A DNA stretch of 64,000 bases from Sulfurimonadaceae bacterium (GTDB lineage: Bacteria; Campylobacterota; Campylobacteria; Campylobacterales; Sulfurimonadaceae). Below, piece after piece: positions 47,319 to 55,348 of this stretch. Under the pieces are notes generated by a model. That model did no database searches. It was not told the origin of the DNA and saw only the letters and a program-made list of their open reading frames with translations. How positions within the stretch are numbered: the first letter of the stretch is position 1; the number at the start of each line of letters is the position of its first letter. The stretch spans positions 62,001-126,000 of the forward strand of contig JAQUHB010000002.1 in NCBI GenBank assembly GCA_028683835.1. The letters are read 5' to 3'. Both the position numbers and the translations under genes were made by a program.

Positions 47319-48052
47319 ATATCTGCCTTAAAAAATGTTTGTATAAATGGGTTGTCCATAGAAATGATATCATCTAATTTACCCTGTGCAACGATAATTT
47401 TATTATCAATAATAGCCGCGCGATCAAGTGTATCATAAATCGATTTAAGATCATGGGAGACCATGACGACAGTAAGACCCAATAAATCTCGCAATTTGAG
47501 GATAAGTTTATCAAATTCGCGTGCAGAGATCGGATCAAGTCCGGATGTAGGTTCATCCAAAAATAGCAGTTTGGGATCAAGCGACAAAGCACGAGCTAAA
47601 GCCGCTTTTTTCTTCATTCCGCCACTGATTTGTGACGGATAGAGATATGCATCTTTAGGTTTTAAGCCTACTATATCTATTTTATATGCCACAATTTCAG
47701 ATATGAGATTTTTATCCAGTTCTGTATACTCTTGTAGAGAGAGTGCTATATTTTCATACAAGGTTAAAGAAGAAAACAATGCTCCTCCTTGAAATAAAAC
47801 TCCCCAGTTTTTTCGCAATTCTTGAGCATCATCATAAGAGATATTTGTCACATCTTGACCAAAAATCTCTATAGAACCGCCACTGAGTTCTTGAAGCATC
47901 ACCATCTCTCGTAAAACTGTACTTTTCCCGCATCCGCTCGGTCCAAGAATTCCGTATATTTCCCCTTCATTGATATGAAAGTTGAGTCCCGCATGCACTA
48001 CATTGGCGCCAAATTGCGTATAAAGATCTTTAACGTCAATTATTTTTTTCAT
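47315..48052 (-). CDS. mlaF: Lipid-transport ABC ATPase MlaF
   Basis: The nucleotide-binding subunit of the Mla/MCE phospholipid transporter, 245 residues. Walker A is GPSGCGKS at 37-44; the signature is ISGGMKKKAALARAL, with the SGGM form typical of MlaF; Walker B is LLFLDEP followed by TSGLDPISA, and the H-loop is VSHDL. It begins directly after mlaE and overlaps mlaD by four bases. Confidence 0.95.
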   Translation of the reverse strand: MKKIIDVKDLYTQFGANVVHAGLNFHINEGEIYGILGPSGCGKSTVLREMVMLQELSGGSIEIFGQDVTNISYDDAQELRKNWGVLFQGGALFSSLTLYENIALSLQEYTELDKNLISEIVAYKIDIVGLKPKDAYLYPSQISGGMKKKAALARALSLDPKLLFLDEPTSGLDPISAREFDKLILKLRDLLGLTVVMVSHDLKSIYDTLDRAAIIDNKIIVAQGKLDDIISMDNPFIQTFFKADI

Positions 48053-49177
48053 CTAGATACCCACATTTGTAAAAATAATAGAAAAAACTGCGTCACAAAC
48101 AATAACAGCAAAGATCGATTCAACAACACTTTTAGTTGTATTTATCCCAATACTTTGAGTATCATCTTTCACCAACAATCCTCGAAATATACCGATAGAT
48201 GCGATCAAAAAGGCGAAGAAAGGCCCTTTTGCAATACCCACAAAGAAATGTTTTGCTGCTACAACTTCATTTAAACGGTCTAAAAAAAGTGAAGTTGAGA
48301 TGCCAAGGTCAAGGTTTGCGACAAGCATACCGCCTAATAGTCCAGTAACATCTGAAACAAAAATCAATAAAGGCATCATCAACATAAGAGCAATAATGCG
48401 GGGAATTACCAAAAATGCAATGGGATCAAAACCCATAGTACGCATGGCGTCAAGCTCTTCCGTTATCTTCATAGCACCTATCTGAGCGGTAAAAGAGGAA
48501 CCGCTTCTTCCTGCAATAACGATCGCCGTAAGTAAAGGGGCAAGCTCACGAAAGATAGAGATTCCAAGCATATCTACTATAAAAATATTTGCACCATAGA
48601 TTTTTAATTGTACGGAGGATTGATATGCCATAACAACACCAACAAGAAAACTCGTTAGGGCAACGATACCAAATGCTTTGATCGCATTTTCATTGATCTC
48701 AAAAAAAATCTCCTTATATCGGAGTGATCTTAAATGTTTAAAAAGATAAAAAAATCCATAAGAGATTTGGCCAAAGAAAGAGAGAAATTCAACAAATTTT
48801 TTCATCCTTAAAATAGCATCTTCACCCAGTTTTTCGAGAAATGAGGGTTGCTTGTAACCAAATTCTTCTAAATCTAAATGCATTACATGAACTGTTTTGA
48901 GAGTATTTAAAACTTGTTCATTCTTACATGTAAGAGAAAAAGCAAGTTGCTTTTCAACAAAGGTTTGTTCCAATTTATTGATATAGATCGCACTTGCCGA
49001 ATCTATAGAAGTGATATCGTCAAGATTTAAAGAGAGTTCAGATCCATTTCGAAGCTTTGACTCAAGCTCTTTTTCAAAACTCACTAGAGTATAGAGATTT
49101 ATTTCACCGGTAAGACTAAAGTCTAACCGATTATTAGCAAATGAAGATGTAAAAGATAGCTTTTTTTTAGATAACAT
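48053..49177 (-). CDS. mlaE: MlaE permease with fused N-terminal STAS domain
   Basis: The membrane subunit of the lipid transporter, 374 residues. Residues 1-100 look like a STAS/MlaB-type domain (SLTGEINLYTLVSFEKEL and a SIDSASAIYINKLEQ helix), fused to the permease (about 130-374) with ISIFRELAPLLTAIVIAGRSGSSFTAQIGAMKITEELDA, the conserved MlaE coupling region. In E. coli MlaB is a separate protein that activates MlaF; here it appears to be built in. It starts 11 bases after cheW. A TTACATGTAA copy lies at 48924-48933 within the STAS part. Confidence 0.92.
   Translation of the reverse strand: MLSKKKLSFTSSFANNRLDFSLTGEINLYTLVSFEKELESKLRNGSELSLNLDDITSIDSASAIYINKLEQTFVEKQLAFSLTCKNEQVLNTLKTVHVMHLDLEEFGYKQPSFLEKLGEDAILRMKKFVEFLSFFGQISYGFFYLFKHLRSLRYKEIFFEINENAIKAFGIVALTSFLVGVVMAYQSSVQLKIYGANIFIVDMLGISIFRELAPLLTAIVIAGRSGSSFTAQIGAMKITEELDAMRTMGFDPIAFLVIPRIIALMLMMPLLIFVSDVTGLLGGMLVANLDLGISTSLFLDRLNEVVAAKHFFVGIAKGPFFAFLIASIGIFRGLLVKDDTQSIGINTTKSVVESIFAVIVCDAVFSIIFTNVGI
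48924..48933. repeat. TTACATGTAA iterated palindrome, copy 8 (in mlaE)
   Basis: An exact copy, read as part of Leu-Thr-Cys-Lys. Confidence 0.7.
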
Positions 49178-49188
49178 ACAGAAAGTTT

Positions 49189-49686
49189 TTAAAAATCTCT
49201 CTCGAGCAGCTTATTAACTTTAAGTATCGTAATGATTCTATCTGATTGTTTTCCAACGCCATCAATCATAGTCTCACCATCTTGCATTGTGTCAGGCGCC
49301 GGTCCGATATCTGATTTTCTGATACGAAGTGCTTCAGTTAAACGGTCTATCACAAATCCAGCGACTTCACTACCATCTTTCATAACGATAAAACGAGTTT
49401 CATCTGTATGTTTTTTTATTTGGAGTCCAAATTTTAATCTCAAATCTATCAGCGGAATAACCGCACCGCGAAGATTAAAAACACCAAGGACATAAGGAGG
49501 TGTTTGAGGAACTCTTGTCCAAGAAATAGGTTTGATAATCTCTTGAATATTTAATATAGGCACACTATACTCTTCATCGCCTATAATAAATCCAACTAAT
49601 TGAACAGCATCTTCTAACTGACTTACAACACCATGATTTTGCTGTTCACTCTGTTTACTGATAATATTTTTTAGTTTATCACTCAT
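49189..49686 (-). CDS. cheW: Chemotaxis coupling protein CheW
   Basis: It couples methyl-accepting receptors to the CheA kinase. The 165 residues are a CheW domain after a polar N-terminal stretch of about 25 residues: VGFIIGDEEYSVPILNIQEI, RVPQTPPYVLGVFNLRGAVIPLIDLRLKFGL and a C-terminal DRIITILKVNKLLE. It overlaps cheA by one base in the order cheV-cheA-cheW, as in C. jejuni. Confidence 0.97.
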   Translation of the reverse strand: MSDKLKNIISKQSEQQNHGVVSQLEDAVQLVGFIIGDEEYSVPILNIQEIIKPISWTRVPQTPPYVLGVFNLRGAVIPLIDLRLKFGLQIKKHTDETRFIVMKDGSEVAGFVIDRLTEALRIRKSDIGPAPDTMQDGETMIDGVGKQSDRIITILKVNKLLERDF

Positions 49687-52070
49687 TATGCCAACTCCGC
49701 TTTAAACTTGATATTTCTTTGAACTACACTTGCTAGGTAATCAGATGAGTAAGGTTTCGTGATATATTCCACCATTCCAGACTCAACACCTCGCATACGA
49801 TCAGATTTACTTGTGCGTGAAGTAACTGCTATAAGAGGAAGATTTTTGTACTTATTGTATTTTTTGATCTCGCCGGCTAGGGTATAACCATCCATTCTTG
49901 GCATCTCAATATCAATAAGCATCGCATCAAAACTAATATCACCCTGCTTTAAAATATTTAGCGCTTCTTGACCATCTACAGCTTCTGTAAGTGTTATTCC
50001 CATCGGTTCTAAGGCTTTTCTCATAATCGTTCTATCTGTTTTTGAATCATCAACAATCATAACATTATAATCACTCGCCTTTGTTTTTTCTCTGGACGCA
50101 CCCGCTGATTTTGACTCTATCATCGGTTTTGCTTTCACACCTTTTGCCATCTGCATAAGTGCCGCAACATCGACAATAAGAGTAACACCACCATCACCAC
50201 GAATGGTGGCTCCGGCGATTCCTTCCATCCCTTTGAGGTATTCTCCAAGAGATTTGATAACGATCTCCTCTTGACCTACAAGAGAATCGACGATGAGTCC
50301 AAGTTTGCTCTCGGCAAGACCAAGAACAACGACATAAGCATGTTCAGCCGCATCAATGATGCGTTCAACTTCAAAAATATCGCCAATATGCACAAGCGAG
50401 AGAACATCATTTCTCAGTCTCATAACAGAGCGGTTATCAACTGTATAGATTTCATCTTTAGAGATGCGTACCGTTTCCAAAACAGATGCAAGCGGAATAG
50501 CATAATATTCTTCTTGAACACCAACAAGAAGTGCCTGAATAATAGCAAGTGTCAAAGGAATCTTCAATTTAATCGAAGTGCCACGTCCAACTTCACTGTC
50601 GATGTCGATAATACCATTAAGTTTTTCGATATTTGTTTTAACAACGTCCATACCAACACCACGCCCAGAAACACTTGTAACTTGTGCCGCTGTTGAAAAC
50701 CCTGGTCTAAAGATGAGAGCAAAGGCTTCTTTATCAGTCATTGCTTCAGCTTCTTTTTCTGTAATAACCCCTTTCTCAAGAGACTTATTTTTAAGCATTA
50801 CAGGATCAAGCCCTTTTCCATCATCATCAATTTGCACGACAATATGATTGCCTTCATTGTAAGCTTTTAGAATGATCGTACCTGTTTCAGATTTGCCAAA
50901 AGCAATACGATCGTGTATAGACTCTATACCATGATCACAAGAGTTACGGATAATATGAACCAAGGGATCACCGATCTCTTCGACAATGGACTTGTCAAGT
51001 TCAGTTTCTTCTCCAAAAATCTCTAGATCTATTTTTTTATTTAGTTCGCGTGAAAGATCACGAATCATACGTGGAAATTTATTGAAAACCTTCCCAATCG
51101 GAAGCATTCTTGTCTTCATAACTGCGATTTGAAGATCAGTTGTAACCAAAGAAACTATAGAAACAACTTGGTTCAGTTCTTCTAAAAACTCTTCGCCCTC
51201 ATAACGCTCTTCGACATCTACATTAATCTTGATAAGACGGTTTTTTGCAAGTACAAGCTCACCAATAAGATTCATAAGATGGTCAAGTCTTTTTACATCG
51301 ACACGAATAGTTTGCTCAACTGTCGTCGCATTCCCTTTTGCAGGAGCTGCCGCTTTCACATCTTCAGAATGTTCTTCTGGTTGTCTTCTTGGAGATATTG
51401 ATGGTCTTACCACTACTGCATTCGTTTGTGGAATATCCTCTTTTTTTGACTTTTCTTCGTCATCTTGTGGCATCTCAGGAACTGCTTCACCTGCTGCTTG
51501 TTTTGCTTTTCTTTTTTTCTGATCTTCTAGTTGTCTTTGTGCCAGAAGTCTCTCTATCTCAGCTTCGACCTCATCATCACTCATATTGTCATAATCAGGT
51601 TCTTCTTCGAGAGATTCTTCCTCCAAGTCTTCTTGATCTGCCTCTTTTTTTATACTGTCTTCTTTTGGAATTTCTTCTACCGAAGTGCCATTGGATTTTG
51701 CATCAAGTCTCACAACACACATAGAAATATCTACACCAGCATCTGCGCCCGTATCACGGATCGTATTTAAAAGTTCTTTCATGAGATCAATAGATTCTAA
51801 AACGACATCCATAACATCAGGCGTTAATAATAAATCTCCATGTCTTGCTTTATTTAAGATGTCTTCCATATGATGTGTAAGATGGGTCAAAACATCAAAA
51901 TTTAAAAACGACGAAGCACCTTTAACTGTGTGCGCAACACGAAAAATACGATTGAGAAGTTCTAAATCCTCAGGATCTGTCTCCAACAATACAAGGTCTT
52001 GATCTAATTGTTCTAAAAGCTCGAAAGATTCGATTAAAAAATCTTGTAATATCTCTTGAAATTCATCCAT
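49686..52070 (-). CDS. cheA: Chemotaxis histidine kinase CheA with C-terminal receiver (CheAY)
   Basis: The central chemotaxis kinase, 794 residues. The P1 Hpt domain (1-105) has phospho-acceptor His47 in AHTVKGASSFLNF. A long acidic Glu/Asp/Lys linker (about 135-245) follows, then the P3 dimerisation domain, the P4 ATPase (NSCDHGIE N-box, VSGRGVGMDVVK G2 region) and the P5 CheW-like domain. The receiver domain (about 664-794) has acidic pocket DD at 674-675, phospho-acceptor Asp720 in LIDIEMPRMDGY and Lys772. The fused receiver is standard in Campylobacterota and probably acts as a phosphate sink. It lies between cheV (11-base gap) and cheW (one-base overlap). Confidence 0.98.
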   Translation of the reverse strand: MDEFQEILQDFLIESFELLEQLDQDLVLLETDPEDLELLNRIFRVAHTVKGASSFLNFDVLTHLTHHMEDILNKARHGDLLLTPDVMDVVLESIDLMKELLNTIRDTGADAGVDISMCVVRLDAKSNGTSVEEIPKEDSIKKEADQEDLEEESLEEEPDYDNMSDDEVEAEIERLLAQRQLEDQKKRKAKQAAGEAVPEMPQDDEEKSKKEDIPQTNAVVVRPSISPRRQPEEHSEDVKAAAPAKGNATTVEQTIRVDVKRLDHLMNLIGELVLAKNRLIKINVDVEERYEGEEFLEELNQVVSIVSLVTTDLQIAVMKTRMLPIGKVFNKFPRMIRDLSRELNKKIDLEIFGEETELDKSIVEEIGDPLVHIIRNSCDHGIESIHDRIAFGKSETGTIILKAYNEGNHIVVQIDDDGKGLDPVMLKNKSLEKGVITEKEAEAMTDKEAFALIFRPGFSTAAQVTSVSGRGVGMDVVKTNIEKLNGIIDIDSEVGRGTSIKLKIPLTLAIIQALLVGVQEEYYAIPLASVLETVRISKDEIYTVDNRSVMRLRNDVLSLVHIGDIFEVERIIDAAEHAYVVVLGLAESKLGLIVDSLVGQEEIVIKSLGEYLKGMEGIAGATIRGDGGVTLIVDVAALMQMAKGVKAKPMIESKSAGASREKTKASDYNVMIVDDSKTDRTIMRKALEPMGITLTEAVDGQEALNILKQGDISFDAMLIDIEMPRMDGYTLAGEIKKYNKYKNLPLIAVTSRTSKSDRMRGVESGMVEYITKPYSSDYLASVVQRNIKFKAELA

Positions 52071-52081
52071 AAACTACTCTC

Positions 52082-53023
52082 CTACTTCATATGTGCACGA
52101 ACAACACGTGCGACTTCACCGTAAAACAAATTAGCGTCAAACTTAACCAAATAGGCTTCAGCCCCAGCATCTTTGCCACGCATCTCACTAAAATGATCAC
52201 TGATTGATGAGTTAAAAACTATTGGAATATTTTTAAATCTTCCATCCTCTTTCACATTTGCGGCAAAGTGAAAACCATCCATCAAAGGCATCTCAATATC
52301 AGAAATAATCAATTTCAAGTGTTTAGATATCCCATCTTCATACATTGCATAAATATCATCTAGTTTTTCAAGGCCATCTCTGCCGTCACTCGCTTCAACA
52401 ACATCAAAACCCATTTTTTCAAGTGCATCTTTGACAATTTTTCTAGCAGTTGAGCTGTCATCAAGCAGTAAAACTAAGCCTTCAAAAGTATCAAGATCTT
52501 GAGGAATATCTCCAGTATTTGGTTTATACAGTCCCAAATCTTGTACAACAGCTTCCAAGTCAAGAATCAAAAGCACCGCATCATCTTCGATACGTGTCAC
52601 TCCTGTTATCTTACTGCCATCAAATCCATCTCCACCCGAAACAAAAGAAGCAGGCTCGATATCTTTCCAGTTTATACGGCGAATACGTCTTGCTTCATGG
52701 ACAATAAATCCAATGAGAACATTGTTAAATTCAGCGATAATGACACGCGCATTTTTTCCAGCATCTTCAGGTACTTTAACACCCATCCAGCTAGCTAGGT
52801 TGACAACGGGGATAACAACGCCACGAAGATCAAAAATACCCTCTATAAATTCCGGCACTCCCGGAAGCTCCGTTAAAGAAGGAACACGAATAATTTCCCG
52901 AACTTTAGCGACATTGACACCGTAAATCCCCTCATACACCTCCTCATCTTCTTGCTTAAAGATACGGAAGTCTACAAGTTCCATTTCGTTACTGCCAACT
53001 TTTAATGTTGTATTTTCTTTCAT
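52082..53023 (-). CDS. cheV: Chemotaxis protein CheV
   Basis: A CheW-receiver fusion of 313 residues. The CheW-like part (about 15-165) has YGVNVAKVREIIRVP and PEFIEGIFDLRGVVIPVVNLA; the receiver (about 182-310) has LLLDDSSTARK and phospho-acceptor Asp242 in ISDIEMPLMDGF. CheV couples receptors to CheA and is thought to tune adaptation through phosphorylation. Its ATG overlaps the upstream phosphoesterase gene by four bases. Confidence 0.97.
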   Translation of the reverse strand: MKENTTLKVGSNEMELVDFRIFKQEDEEVYEGIYGVNVAKVREIIRVPSLTELPGVPEFIEGIFDLRGVVIPVVNLASWMGVKVPEDAGKNARVIIAEFNNVLIGFIVHEARRIRRINWKDIEPASFVSGGDGFDGSKITGVTRIEDDAVLLILDLEAVVQDLGLYKPNTGDIPQDLDTFEGLVLLLDDSSTARKIVKDALEKMGFDVVEASDGRDGLEKLDDIYAMYEDGISKHLKLIISDIEMPLMDGFHFAANVKEDGRFKNIPIVFNSSISDHFSEMRGKDAGAEAYLVKFDANLFYGEVARVVRAHMK

Positions 53024-53766
53024 TCACCTGACTCCTTAGAAGCATTAACCTCTAATAATAGCTCTTCTTGCGAGGATTGTACAATAAAGTATCTTTGATT
53101 ACAAGCAAAAGCAGCCAAATTGATATATATAAAATTATCCACTAAAAAGCTTCTATTTTGATGAAAATGTCCTTCTATAAAATAGTCACAACTATTGGAA
53201 AATCTTTTAGCTAAACGTATAATAATATACTCCATAAAATTCTCAAAATGATTACAATCCTCTTTTTCTTGAAGATATGTATCGAGTTTTTTCAGTATAA
53301 AATGATTTCCCAAACAATCAATATATTTCAGACAAGTAAGTATAAAACGATTTCGTATTAAAGAAGTATATATCTTATACCCTAAACCCTCTCCAAAATC
53401 ACCATGAGCGAGCAAAATAGTCTTATCTTTATATTTACACGTAAGAGGTTGAGAGGCAAGCGGATAGACCTTAATATTTTCAAAGACACTATGCAAACAA
53501 AAATCGTGATTTCCTTCAAGATAAATCACTTCTATTTTCTGCGCTATTGAGTTTAGTAAATCTATCATTTTTTGGTTTACATACAGGGTATAAGGGATAG
53601 GTCCAAAAAGAGTATCAAAGATATCACCCATCAAGATAAGTTGTGAGGGTTTTAAAATACCAGAATCTATCTCTTGTAAAAGAGCCTTTAATTCAGGTCG
53701 ATGTGAGGAATAGTGAGCATCTGAAATGACAAATGCTCCCTCTTTGAGAAGAAAACTATGGGACAT
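53020..53766 (-). CDS. Calcineurin-like metallophosphoesterase, possibly a UDP-2,3-diacylglucosamine hydrolase
   Basis: A 248-residue dimetal phosphoesterase. All metal motifs are present: SDAHYS (Asp16, His18), MGDIFD at 46-51, GNHD at 85-88, AHGDFGEG (His121) and EGHFHQ (His200, His202). The layout resembles LpxH, which cleaves UDP-diacylglucosamine in lipid A synthesis. Campylobacterota lack classical LpxH and are reported to use the related LpxJ, so this protein is a candidate; the specificity cannot be read from the sequence. It lies between argC (11-base overlap) and cheV (four-base overlap), a position kept in C. jejuni (Cj0286c, recalled). Confidence 0.82.
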   Translation of the reverse strand: MSHSFLLKEGAFVISDAHYSSHRPELKALLQEIDSGILKPSQLILMGDIFDTLFGPIPYTLYVNQKMIDLLNSIAQKIEVIYLEGNHDFCLHSVFENIKVYPLASQPLTCKYKDKTILLAHGDFGEGLGYKIYTSLIRNRFILTCLKYIDCLGNHFILKKLDTYLQEKEDCNHFENFMEYIIIRLAKRFSNSCDYFIEGHFHQNRSFLVDNFIYINLAAFACNQRYFIVQSSQEELLLEVNASKESGE

Positions 53767-54760
53767 ACGCTACTGCGGGCAGAGCCGTGTATTCATCATA
53801 TCCCATCATCAGATTTGCGTTTGCCACAGCCGCTGAGGATGCTCCCTTTAGAAGGTTGTCGATCGCCGATGAGATAAAAAGAGTATCTCCATTTCTTTTG
53901 GCAAAGATATCGCAAAAATGTGTACCCGCGACACTCTTCATATCGACAGGATTTTCTCTCACACGTACAAATCTTTCATCTTTATAATACTCTTTCAATA
54001 CTACAATAGGATCAAAATCTCCGCTAACTTGTATATAGATAGAGGAGATCATCCCTCTTGTAGCGGGAACAAGATGTGGCACAAAACTCACATCACAAAA
54101 ATCAATACCAAGTTTTTCAGCGATCTCAGGTGCATGACGGTGACCTAGAGGGTTGTAAGCGAAAAAGTTATCGTTGATATTGACAAAATGGGTCACATCG
54201 CTGAGTTTTTTCCCCGCTCCACTTACGCCGCTTTTTGCATCGACGATAAAAGGTGAATTCTCTTTTTTGTATTTCATAAACGGTAAAGCCCCAAGAATTA
54301 CACTTGTAGGATAGCATCCTGGATTTGCAATAAGCTTTGCATTCCTGATCTTTTCACGGAAGAGTTCAGGAAGTCCATACACGGCATGAGAAAGATTCTC
54401 TTTGTCCGTATGCTCACAATAATGCTTTTCATACACATCAAGCTCGAGTCTATAATCTGCTGAAAGATCGACAACTTTTAAGCCTTTTGCTAAGAGAGGT
54501 TTGACATATGCCATCGCAGTTTGGTGCGGAAGTGCCAAAAAAGCCAATTCGCTAACTTTTGCTACCTCATCGATATCTGCTTTTTGAACATCACATTCAT
54601 AAACGTCAACAAGAGATGGATGAAGTTCTGCAAGAGTCATACTTCCTTCGCTGTTTGCGACATAAGTGATCTTAAAATTTGGATGATTGATAAGAATCTT
54701 TAAAAGCTCAAGACCTGTATATCCGCTAGCACCAATAATGGCTACATTAGTGACATTCAA
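53756..54760 (-). CDS. argC: N-acetyl-gamma-glutamyl-phosphate reductase
   Basis: An NADPH-dependent reductase of arginine synthesis. The 334 residues begin VAIIGASGYTGLELLKIL (nucleotide fold) and carry the active-site Cys149 in ANPGCYPTS; GKSGVSGAGKK-like DAKSGVSGAGK and GHRHAPEI follow with the catalytic histidine. Other arg genes are absent here. It overlaps greA by 14 bases and the phosphoesterase gene by 11 bases. Confidence 0.97.
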   Translation of the reverse strand: MNVTNVAIIGASGYTGLELLKILINHPNFKITYVANSEGSMTLAELHPSLVDVYECDVQKADIDEVAKVSELAFLALPHQTAMAYVKPLLAKGLKVVDLSADYRLELDVYEKHYCEHTDKENLSHAVYGLPELFREKIRNAKLIANPGCYPTSVILGALPFMKYKKENSPFIVDAKSGVSGAGKKLSDVTHFVNINDNFFAYNPLGHRHAPEIAEKLGIDFCDVSFVPHLVPATRGMISSIYIQVSGDFDPIVVLKEYYKDERFVRVRENPVDMKSVAGTHFCDIFAKRNGDTLFISSAIDNLLKGASSAAVANANLMMGYDEYTALPAVAYVP

Positions 54761-55244
54761 AGACGATCTCCTGATATTTTACTGATTCGATCTCAAACTC
54801 TTTCACACCGTTTGGAAGCTTGACTTTCACATCATCTCCCTCTTCGCGTCCTAAAAGCTGTTTTGCAAGTGGAGAGTTAAACGAGATCAAACCGATATCT
54901 GGATTGCTTTCACATCCGCCGACAATAGTGTAAGTTTTCTCTTCGCCGCTTGCCATGTCGCTTAAAGTCACTGTTGAACCGAAACTGACACGTGAATGTT
55001 CAAGCTCGCTTGGATCAACAATCTGAGCATTGGAGATCATTTCAGCAATCTCGATCATTCTACCATCGATGAGTCTTTGTTTCTCTTTTGAAGCATGATA
55101 CTCAGCATTTTCTTTCAAATCTCCATGTTCTAATGCCTCCTCAATATCTTTTACAGTTTGCGGACGTTCCACCATTTTAAGATGGTTCAGCTCTGATTGA
55201 AGTTTTTCATACCCAAATTTTGTCATAGGTTCTTGTATTGTCAT
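54747..55244 (-). CDS. greA: Transcription elongation factor GreA
   Basis: It rescues backtracked RNA polymerase by stimulating transcript cleavage. At 165 residues it has the N-terminal coiled coil (about 1-80) with its tip acids in ALEHGDLKENAEYHASKE and the C-terminal FKBP-like domain ending in VKLPNGVKEFEIESVKY. It is the first gene of the leftward greA-argC-che-mla-pepP run, with a TATAAT at 55282-55277. Confidence 0.98.
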   Translation of the reverse strand: MTIQEPMTKFGYEKLQSELNHLKMVERPQTVKDIEEALEHGDLKENAEYHASKEKQRLIDGRMIEIAEMISNAQIVDPSELEHSRVSFGSTVTLSDMASGEEKTYTIVGGCESNPDIGLISFNSPLAKQLLGREEGDDVKVKLPNGVKEFEIESVKYQEIVFECH

Positions 55245-55276
55245 TATTTCTCTTTTTTCTATAGTTTATTCAAAGG

Positions 55277-55282
55277 ATTATA
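55277..55282 (-). promoter_or_regulatory. -10 box of the greA operon
   Basis: TATAAT on the minus strand, 32 bases before the greA ATG. Thirteen bases beyond it begins a 14-base perfect palindrome, AACAAAGTTTTGTT (55295-55308), which lies between this and the divergent promoter. Confidence 0.5.
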
Positions 55283-55304
55283 TCAAAAATTTAAAACAAA
55301 GTTT

Positions 55305-55313
55305 TGTTATAAT
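55305..55313 (+). promoter_or_regulatory. Extended -10 promoter of the GGDEF/EAL gene
   Basis: TGTTATAAT is a perfect extended -10 (TGn-TATAAT) 35 bases before the GTG start. It overlaps the right arm of the AACAAAGTTTTGTT palindrome. Confidence 0.5.
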
Positions 55314-55348
55314 TTGTCTAGATTATAAAGTTGTGTAGAGGATATTTT

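Noticed and set aside
51229-51724. Overlapping rightward reading frames inside cheA, rich in Leu, Phe and Ser
   Set aside because: They are the complement of the acidic Glu/Asp linker of CheA, whose codons give long open frames on the opposite strand.
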